Source: Corbicula japonica
Taxonomy: Eukaryota > Mollusca > Bivalvia > Venerida > Cyrenidae
Direction of reading: 5' to 3'
Length of the DNA stretch: 64,000 nucleotides
Assembly: GCA_038501625.1 (NCBI GenBank)
Contig: JAZAYU010000053.1
Coordinates: 2,466,501-2,530,500 of the forward strand
Below the pieces are notes generated by a model. That model was not told where the DNA came from. It worked only from the letters and a program-made list of their open reading frames with translations, and ran no database searches. The position numbers and the translations under genes are program-made. Shown here piece by piece: positions 55,818 through 64,000 of this stretch (positions are counted from its first letter, which is position 1; each line of letters begins with the position of its first letter).

Positions 55818-57356
55818 ATGGATCTACTTTGTGAATACGTCAAACAAAATATTCGTGTAAATCTTGAAGACAATGAGATACAAGACATATGCAAAGCAGT
55901 TGATATTTTAATGAAACGTTTTGTGGAACGGATGCAGGAAGACTTTCCAGACACAAAGATAGCGGAAGTTCGTTTCTGTGGTAGCATGGCGGAGCAGACA
56001 AAAATAAGAAGACAGAAAGACGAATCCTTGGAGTTCGATTATCTTGCAGTGTTTGATACGTGGCCTGGTTGTAAAGATATAAGGTTTTTAGAAACGGGTT
56101 CATGTACAGGGTGCATGTTTATTGAGCATGACGTCGTTGATGCCGCTGACAGCGAGAAGAATTTTCTCAGTAACGAAATTGGTGAAACGTTTGTATTGAA
56201 CTTTGTTAGTTCTGTTGCAGATACGTGCAAAAAGAATTTTTGTCCAAGGATAATTGCAGGTAGACGTAGTGATCATTTAAAAAGAAGTCAAGGTACATAT
56301 TTGGTCAGCCTAAGCAGTGAAAGTACAAATGACATTTTCTTTGGCTGTAATTTTTGCACAATATACATGAACTCCGGTAATTTAAAATTAAAAACCGTAA
56401 ATAGTTCAGATTCGTCGTTAAGCAAACTTGTTTTTTCTTGGACATCAAAACAGTGTAATGACAAACTACATAAAAACATCGCAGATGGAGTCAAGAACCT
56501 AAGCACTGAATTCACAAAATGTGAATTGATAGATGTAGACTTTCATGCGCTTTTTGTTGAGAAATCCGACACTGCTCTATTCCCTAGAGCGTGTAAGAAG
56601 GATTTGAAAGTTGTGAAAGACTTCCGCAGAGATTTGTTATGGCGGAAATCTAGTCAGAAGCTGGAAACAAAGATAATCAAATCGTCATCTGCCGAGCACA
56701 AGTTGGCTTATATGACACTAAAATATGCAGTTGGCATTCTCTCCGATTGGATGGCATACAAGTACATGCATCGACTAACACTCATAGTTAATGTCAGCCA
56801 ATATATGGTCAAAAACATATTTCTACTTCATTTGAGAAAATGCAAGAGAAGAACTTTAACTGCAGGTGAATGTCTCAGAAGCATGTTCCATCTACTGTCA
56901 AAATGCTGCCTTGAAAACAATCTGCCACATTTTCTATTCAAATACAACTTGTTTGACACCGTAGACACAGAAGAGTACAAAGGCAAATTGTTTAGTTATT
57001 GTTTAGAAGGTATTATCGCGGTGTTCTCCATTGCAAATGCCCATCATGAATATCAAGACATTCACAATGACCTTTTTACCATATCTAGACTTCTTCAGAT
57101 GTCAGGAAATGAAGCTTCAATCAGCTGTCCTCAACGAGTGTCCATTAATGAAAACATGCTTAAGCAAGAAACACTGAATATAACACTCACTGTTATCATG
57201 AATTTCGTATATCGGCGACATGCATACTCGGCTTACGATACGATGATTTATTTCTTTGTGAAATATTGGAAGTGTTTTCAATGGATACACTTAGCATCAC
57301 TGACAGATGGACGCAGAGATATTATGGACGGTGTTCTAGAGATCCTTGAACGCTAG
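55818..57356 (+). CDS. Mab-21/cGAS-like nucleotidyltransferase (cGLR), intronless
   Basis: 512 aa, full-length for the family, one exon with no breaks. cGAS-like receptors bind foreign nucleic acid (dsRNA or DNA) and make a cyclic dinucleotide that activates STING; the ligand and product cannot be predicted here. The catalytic fold is seen in G55-S56 of FCGSMAEQTKI, E72 and D74 of LEFDYLAV, and a third acid at D241 of IDVDFHALF followed by LFP. The C-terminal Mab-21 helical part has LLWRKSS (273-279), SAEHKLAYMTLKYAV (291-305), SQYMVKNIFLLHLRK (327-341) and LPHFLFKYNLF (369-379). All three predicted metal-binding acids are kept, so the enzyme may be active. The ATG follows TTTTTAAAAC, a usable context. 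Bivalves have many such genes; a catalytic developmental Mab-21 is less likely given the divergence. Its single-exon structure could be ancestral or from a retrocopy. Confidence 0.88.
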   Translation: MDLLCEYVKQNIRVNLEDNEIQDICKAVDILMKRFVERMQEDFPDTKIAEVRFCGSMAEQTKIRRQKDESLEFDYLAVFDTWPGCKDIRFLETGSCTGCMFIEHDVVDAADSEKNFLSNEIGETFVLNFVSSVADTCKKNFCPRIIAGRRSDHLKRSQGTYLVSLSSESTNDIFFGCNFCTIYMNSGNLKLKTVNSSDSSLSKLVFSWTSKQCNDKLHKNIADGVKNLSTEFTKCELIDVDFHALFVEKSDTALFPRACKKDLKVVKDFRRDLLWRKSSQKLETKIIKSSSAEHKLAYMTLKYAVGILSDWMAYKYMHRLTLIVNVSQYMVKNIFLLHLRKCKRRTLTAGECLRSMFHLLSKCCLENNLPHFLFKYNLFDTVDTEEYKGKLFSYCLEGIIAVFSIANAHHEYQDIHNDLFTISRLLQMSGNEASISCPQRVSINENMLKQETLNITLTVIMNFVYRRHAYSAYDTMIYFFVKYWKCFQWIHLASLTDGRRDIMDGVLEILER

Positions 57357-57512
57357 TCTTATTCATTGCTTAGTTTGCTAGGCGTAGGTCATGTTGTAAT
57401 TGTTCAATTTAGTTTTTACCTTGTTACGACGTTCGTTCTGATAATGTTTCATCACATAATGCACAATTTATGAAGAAGTTTTTCTCAGGCATTTCAGTCA
57501 TTTTTAAGATAT

Positions 57513-58789
57513 TATATAGTTATTTTGGTTTCTTGACAGAGAATGTGAGGATATATTGCCGGTCTGGGTGTCATATTACCCGAGCCGCAGGCGAGGGATA
57601 ATATGACACCCAGACCGGCAATATATCCTCACATACCCTTTCAAGGAACCAAATAATTGTTTTATTATACTGCAAAGACTTTTTCAGACAAAATTAATAA
57701 GACAATATCGATTTTTCGATTATTTCGCTTATTTAATGCCGAACGGCTTAATTCCCCTCTGAGAGCCTCAATAATTACATGTCTGACGTCATTAATTTAC
57801 CTGCATGACGTCACTTCTATAGAAATTGAATGGACTGTCCATTTGATTTTTATTTACAAAATTTGAGAATAATCTGATCGTTTTCAACGTTAAAAACATA
57901 ACAGAAATATTTTCTGTAACAATTTTAGTAATCCCTAAGCATACCGCTTTATAATTTACAAGATCGGCGTCAAATTATGCATCTTTACGGAAATTCAAAA
58001 CAAAATGGCGGACGACAACAAAAGGTGGGAGGCCAGACGGGGAAATTAAGGCACGTGCAGTTCATATCTACGGCCGATCCGTAAATACGGATATACATCA
58101 GCGGCAAATTATCCAATCAAATTCAAGAAAATTTCTTTGCAGTATAATAAAAATTATTCTTATACTGCAAAGAAATTTGCTTGAATTTGATTGAATAATT
58201 TGACGTTGATGTATATCCGTATTTACGGCTCGGCCGTAGATATGAACGCACGTGCCTTAATTTCCCCTGGCCTCCCACCTTTTGGTGTCGTCCGCCATTT
58301 TGTTTTCAATTTCCGGAAAATTGCATAATTTGAAGCCGATTTTGTAAATTATCAAGCGGTATGCTTAGGGATTACTAAAATTGTTACAGAAAATATTTGT
58401 GTTATGTTTCTAACGTTGAAAACGATCAGATTATTCTCAAATTTTGTAAATAAATATCAAATCGATAATCCATTCAATTTCTATAGAAGTGACGTCATGC
58501 AGGTAAATTAATGACGTCAGACATGTAATTATTGAGGTTCTCAGAGGGGAATTAAGCCGTGCGGCATTAAATAAGCGAAATAGATGAAAAATCAATATTT
58601 TCTTATTATTTTTGTCTGAAAAAGTCTTTGCAGTATAATAAAACAATTATTTGGTTCCTTGAAAGGGTATGTGAGGATATATTGCCGGTCTGGGTGTCAT
58701 ATTATCCCTCGCCTGCGGCTCGGGTAATATGACACCCAGACCGGCAATATATCCTCACATTCCCTGTCAAGAAACCAAATAACTATATA
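57513..58789. mobile_element. 1.28-kb nested palindrome (fold-back element) 3' of cGLR
   Basis: Two arms of about 635 bp are near-perfect reverse complements meeting at 58151. Each outer arm has its own 92-bp palindrome (57543-57634 and 58669-58760), starting ATGTGAGGATATATTGCCGG and centred on CCGAGCCGCAGGCGAGGG. The outer ends TATATAGTTATT...AATAACTATATA may reflect TA target use. Mirrored 69-codon frames in the two arms are a consequence of symmetry. Each arm has two TGACGTCA octamers. No transposase. Confidence 0.85.
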
Positions 58790-58799
58790 TTTCTGAGCG

Positions 58800-59329
58800 G
58801 GAGTCATCGAAAATTTGCGTCAACGTTTAAGTCTTTCCAATCTTTTAGATTTTTACAGCAATTTTCTTTGTATTAAGATCTACCTATTCTGTATTATACA
58901 GAATTCTTGTTGCTATAGCAACCAAATGGAAAAAAAGTTAAATATCATTTATGGACTATTATACAAATTAAATTTTGATAAGGGCCACATTCGAAACTTG
59001 TCTGTAAGTTTTCCCGCATAGATAATTTTACACACGTGTTTCAGTTCAATAATTCAACTCTTGGTGAAAAATTCATCGATTTGATCAATTTGAAATAAAA
59101 ACCACAAAACTTCATGTATCGTAAATTGTTAACCTTAACCATATTACTTACAGACTTCAAAAGTGGCCCTTATCAAATTTTGAGGAGTATATATTTCTTA
59201 TAATGCATAACCAAGAAGTTCTCTATTAAAACATTTATCCAGATGGAGGCGTAAGGGTCACTATTGGCAATGCACTTCTTTGAAGACCGTTGAGCACTCT
59301 ACATATACTTGTGTAATTATTGAGTAAAG
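58800..59329. other. Intergenic, no recognised feature
   Basis: AT-rich. A short frame at 58815-59021 shows no family resemblance. Confidence 0.35.
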
Positions 59330-59539
59330 CTAAACTTGTGACTAGGCGGCGTGGACAACAATTTGCATAGCAATTACTACATATGAACAGTCTCAATCAG
59401 ACCGAGTCTGTAATATTTTGATATTTGCATGTTTGGTGTGGCTTTCAAACAAAAGTGAAATATGCATATCCGAACTTGGCCACATCCAGTAGACCCTAAT
59501 GTAGAGAGGAGGGGAGAGCAACAATATACAATGATTTAA

Positions 59540-59620
59540 TTTCGACTGATCGCCATTGCAGCCAATCAGATGCTTGAGATTTCAGACTGGTTTCTAATCT
59601 CAGTTTTATAACTTTGGCAC
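59540..59620. repeat. Half copy of the CCAATCA hairpin MITE
   Basis: GATCGCCATTGCAGCCAATC followed by AGATGCTTGAGATTTCAGAC and TCAGTTTTATAAC. Only one arm is present. Confidence 0.65.
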
Positions 59621-60005
59621 CTGGTGTTAAGTCAGCAAGAACAGAAATAAAAGAAACAGATCGAGCTCTTTCCTTCCTTAAATGATTTTCCCCAAACTTC
59701 TTCATTTATGTCCGAAAATCTATGTCAACGTCGTGCAAACAAAGAGGTAAGCTAAGAGGGTTAATCACCAAGCATGCAGAGCGCTTTAATAATCTTTTTT
59801 TTAATGTACAGTAACTGTAGTTACTGTAGTTACAACAACTGTTGTTGTTTTTTCCATTACTCACAATGAACAAGCTCAATCAAACCAGGCCTGCAATATA
59901 AATTAATATATGTCGTGTTTTTCAGCTTTAACAATTATACTGTTTACTGGTATAAATATTGAGTTGCGCTAAACCCGGGGCTATGTGGCGTGGACAGTAA
60001 TATGC

Positions 60006-60381
60006 CAGGGGCGTGGCCAGCTTTTTACAAGTTGTAGACACATATAAGGGTTCCTAGTGGCGGTTGCCATTTGATAAGGGGATCTGAGGTGCAAAGCTTA
60101 CCCCCCCCCCCCAAAAAAAAAAAAAAGAAAAGAAAACAAAAACAGCAGTAAACAAGTGGAGATTAAATGTAGCAAACTGTAAATAAAGCGTGAAAACACA
60201 GAGAATCCGAACGTAGGTCTGCATTTACATCTGGCAAAGAAAATAATCATTTTACCCCCAAGAGCCAAATATTTGATTCGACAAAAACGGTTGTTATTGT
60301 ATGTTTTGGGACTTTTGAAAACGTCATTTTGTTCAACTTGTAGGCCCGGGCCTACATGGCCTAATAGTAGCTACGCCACTG
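60006..60381. mobile_element. Small hAT-like MITE
   Basis: The ends CAGGGGCGTGGCCAGC and GTAGCTACGCCACTG are inverted repeats of the CAGnGGCGTAGC type. TATGC is repeated at 60001-60005 and 60382-60386. The uninterrupted relative near 59372 (CAATTTGCATAGCAATTAC) shows the site without it. It carries a C-run and A-run at about 60101-60125. Confidence 0.75.
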
Positions 60382-61050
60382 TATGCAATTACCATTTCTG
60401 CCTATGAACAGACTCATTCAAACCAAGCCTGTATTATTTGCATGTTTGTCGTGTTCGGTGGCTTTCAAAGTTATTTTTTCACCGATATATGAAGTTTTTT
60501 TTTCAAACCTGTCTAATAACATGGTTTGCAAGGTGTTATCACGTTGTGATTATTGGTTTCTGTTTTGTCGCCCGTTCTTAAAATCAGTGTTTCATTTTGA
60601 TATAAACATTTGTACACTGTTTCTTGGTTATCGTACACTTTTAACACATCGCGGGATTATGCACAAACTTTGAAGGTTTTTCTGAGCAGTAGAGTCATTT
60701 TCAAAACAAAGTTAGACATTATTATAAATTACACGTCTCAATAATATGTCTGAATATTACAAGAATTTTAAAGGTAAAGTAATTTGCATCCATTCAAAAC
60801 ATCGAAGATCATAGTATCAAAAGCAACATGTACAAGTGCTTATCAATATATTCAATATGTTGTTGAGATAAGCCAACTGAAGGAAGTCCGAGAAAGAATT
60901 CCTTCAAGACTGCTTTCTGTTTCAAGGGCACAACAATATATTTTGTAATTTCAAAATAATACACATGCATACTCAAAAAAGGAAATACTGCTTGCACCAG
61001 AGCTCTGGAATACTGTTTGAAAAGTCCAGAAAATCGATACAGTGCCCAAG

Positions 61051-61182
61051 GTTATAAAACTGAGCATGGAAACCAGTCTCAAATCTCAAGCAACTGATTG
61101 GCTGAAATGGCGACCAGTCGCCATTTCAGCCAATCAGATGCTTGAGATTTGAGACTGGTTTCCAATCTCAGCTTTATAACCT
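61051..61182. repeat. Full-length CCAATCA hairpin MITE
   Basis: A 132-bp palindrome with ends GGTTATAAAACTGAG and CTCAGCTTTATAACC, and inner arms as in the 36105 copy with one mismatch (CAACTGATTGG). It defines the family's outer boundaries. Confidence 0.85.
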
Positions 61183-61652
61183 TCAGTCCAGGTATCGCGT
61201 ATACTCTGTTTAGCCATATTTTTTAACAAGAAGATGATATATGTAGATTGGCAAAAAAGGGCGGGCGGCTGGGAGGGCGCCCTCGACAGTTTGGATTACA
61301 GTTTTTAGTTTTGGTTATAACATATTAACTTTTTTTATCAAATTCTCTTAAATTTTCTATTAGTTTATTTGTATTTGGGCTTCCTAATTCTTAAACACAT
61401 ATTCTGTTCCGTAAGAATTCTTGTTGCTACAGTAAACAAATGTAAAAAGTTATAAATCATTTATTCACAAACTTCACGGACTAGAAATCTTATATTTCTT
61501 ATGATGCATGGCCTCGAGGAGGTCTTCTAAAACATTTATCCAGATGGAGGCTCTGGGTTCACTTATTGGCCTTGCCCTTTTGGAACTAATATTGATTTAA
61601 AACAGGTAATAAAACAATGTTTAATAATTAGCTTTAATATAGGTAGATATTA

Positions 61653-62043
61653 CTGTCAATAAGATGCTTGAGTTTTGAGACTGTTTTCCAATCTCAGTTT
61701 TATAACCTTCAGCCATTAAGTTCGATCAATGCCTTAATAAATTGGTCGCCATTTCAGCCAATCAGATGCTTGAGTTTTGAGACTGGTTTCCAATCTCAGT
61801 TTTATAACCTTCAGCCATTAAGTTCGATCAATAACTTAATAAATTGGTCGCCATTTCAGCCAATCAGATGCTTGAGTTTTGAGACTGGTTTCCAATCTCA
61901 GTTTTATAACCTTCAGCCATTAAGTTCGATCAATGCCTTAATGAATTGGTCGCCATTTCAGCCAATCAGATGCTTGAGTTTTGAGACTGGTTTCCAATCT
62001 CAGTTTAATAACCTTCAGCCATTAAGTTCGATCAATGCCTTCA
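61653..62043 (+). repeat. 102-bp tandem array of half hairpin MITEs (~4 units)
   Basis: GATGCTTGAGTTTTGAGACT at 61663, 61765, 61867 and 61969: an exact 102-bp period. Each unit is one MITE arm plus AAGTTCGATCAATGCCTTAA. Because 102 is divisible by 3, an open frame runs through it with 34-residue repeats; this is a by-product. Confidence 0.9.
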
Positions 62044-62606
62044 TAACTAGGAAACATCTGTCATTTAGTTTCTGCTCGTGAAGTACCCAGATCGATGACA
62101 AATCTAGCTTAACCTTTTTATATCCACAAAAAATCTATCACCGCGACATGTTGCTTTATAATGGGCTTTCTTTTGCTATTTGTTGAGATCTTGTTAACGA
62201 TAATTACAAGATAAACATAAAGAATATTGCATTCATTTTATATATATACCAGTTTTCCAAAGGAGGTCGTTTTGTTTTGTGAAGATACTCTTCGGAAAAT
62301 TACTTGCGTGCCATTTAGAGTTATGCATGAAAACAACTTGGAAAAGGTAAACATTTATTTGTCGCTTCTTTCAACTGCAGTTGAATACACATGCAGGAAT
62401 AAGCACTGTAATATTTATTGTTGAACAAACAACGGGTTTCTGAAATATAATTTTGATTGAGAATCACTAATCGATATCGACCATAATTTATTAAACATTT
62501 ATGGCTACGTATCCGATAGAAAATAATACGTTTTTTCAAATATCAAAATTTATTAATTAAACTGTTTAAGACATGTAAAAAGTAAATGTATTGTAATATT
62601 CTTATA

Positions 62607-63808
<1,202 letters not shown>

Positions 63809-64000
63809 ATGGACTGCAAGACGGAAGTTCTAGACCGACGTATCTTTGGGTTTTCACATAAGTTTGAGTCGGCTGATTTAGAGTTTGTAGTGATGAGCAG
63901 GTTTTTAAACTGCTTGAAGTCAATATTGAGCAGACAGGGTTCAGATTGGATAAATAGTGTCCTCATACAGTTGAAAAAGACACAAAAATCGTGGGAACTG
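63809..64000 (+). CDS. Unidentified protein, N-terminal 64 codons, runs off window
   Basis: An ATG with A at -3 and G at +4 opens a frame of 64 codons without a stop up to the window edge. It starts MDCKTEVLDRRIFGFSHKFE and continues with amphipathic, Lys/Leu/Ser-rich sequence (FLNCLKSILSRQGSDWINSV). There is no signal peptide, membrane segment or known motif, and codon use is ordinary for a coding exon. I do not recognise the family. It could be a first exon or the start of a long exon. Confidence 0.45.
   Translation, partial: MDCKTEVLDRRIFGFSHKFESADLEFVVMSRFLNCLKSILSRQGSDWINSVLIQLKKTQKSWEL

Larger units (their letters stand above)
59330..60475. repeat. Diverged direct repeats with shared CTCAATCAGACC-type core
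   Basis: The phrase ATGAACAGTCTCAATCAGAC recurs in altered form near 59863 and 60396, along with GCGGCGTGGACAACAA / GTGGCGTGGACAGTAA (59350 and 59980). The third copy is split by a small hAT-like element. Confidence 0.55.

Noticed and set aside
55840..56515. Minus-strand frames opposite the cGLR
   Set aside because: They overlap a 512-codon frame with recognisable catalytic and Mab-21 motifs; antisense shadows.
57657..58646. Pair of homologous 69-codon frames on opposite strands
   Set aside because: They are mirror images created by the large palindrome.
61668..62081. 137-aa frame with four 34-residue repeats
   Set aside because: The 102-bp tandem unit is divisible by three, which keeps the frame open; the unit is a half MITE seen elsewhere in other frames.

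Overview
The window is eukaryotic, AT-rich and repeat-dense. It is most consistent with a bivalve mollusc, probably a clam; the species cannot be fixed from sequence alone. The reasons are a split gene with GT-AG introns, two retrotransposon reverse transcriptases, many terminal-inverted-repeat DNA elements, and several repeat families that I recognise as common in bivalve genomes (AGCTCACCTGAGC-ended elements, GCGGGGGTATATTG elements, and dispersed AGTGTAGATCCAGATCAG repeats).

Layout. Positions 1-8010 are a tandem satellite of about 207 bp with a higher-order pattern. Positions 8090-12620 hold two TTAA-flanked fold-back elements, a recent 524-bp tandem duplication, a GGTCA-type repeat and a CpG-rich patch. 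A degraded reverse transcriptase lies at 13419-14491. From 15733 to 46229 (+) runs one complete gene that I could assemble exon by exon: a regulator of microtubule dynamics (RMDN1-like) protein. It has ten coding exons joining in phase to 323 aa, plus an alternative last exon giving 317 aa. Its 17-kb intron 3 is a stack of transposons nested up to three deep. Positions 49810-55190 (-) hold a nearly full-length CR1/L2-like LINE. Its first ORF carries an SGNH-hydrolase domain plus a CCHC knuckle, and its EN-RT frame is broken by two stop codons. Head to head with it, at 55818-57356 (+), is an intact intronless Mab-21/cGAS-like nucleotidyltransferase (cGLR), the clearest innate-immunity candidate here. 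It is followed 157 bp later by a 1.28-kb near-perfect inverted repeat. The rest (59-63.8 kb) is hAT-like and hairpin repeats and microsatellites, then the first 64 codons of an unidentified gene running off the right edge.

How the genes relate. The RMDN gene and the cGLR gene look unrelated in function; there is no operon logic. RMDN1 proteins are TPR-like, microtubule- or mitochondria-associated proteins. cGLRs sense nucleic acids and signal through cyclic dinucleotides to STING. The most notable observations are the duplicated mutually exclusive last exons of RMDN1, the cGLR gene beside a long fold-back that could make hairpin dsRNA, and intron arrays with about 145-bp period in which nearly every unit carries nuclear-receptor-type AGGTCA sites.
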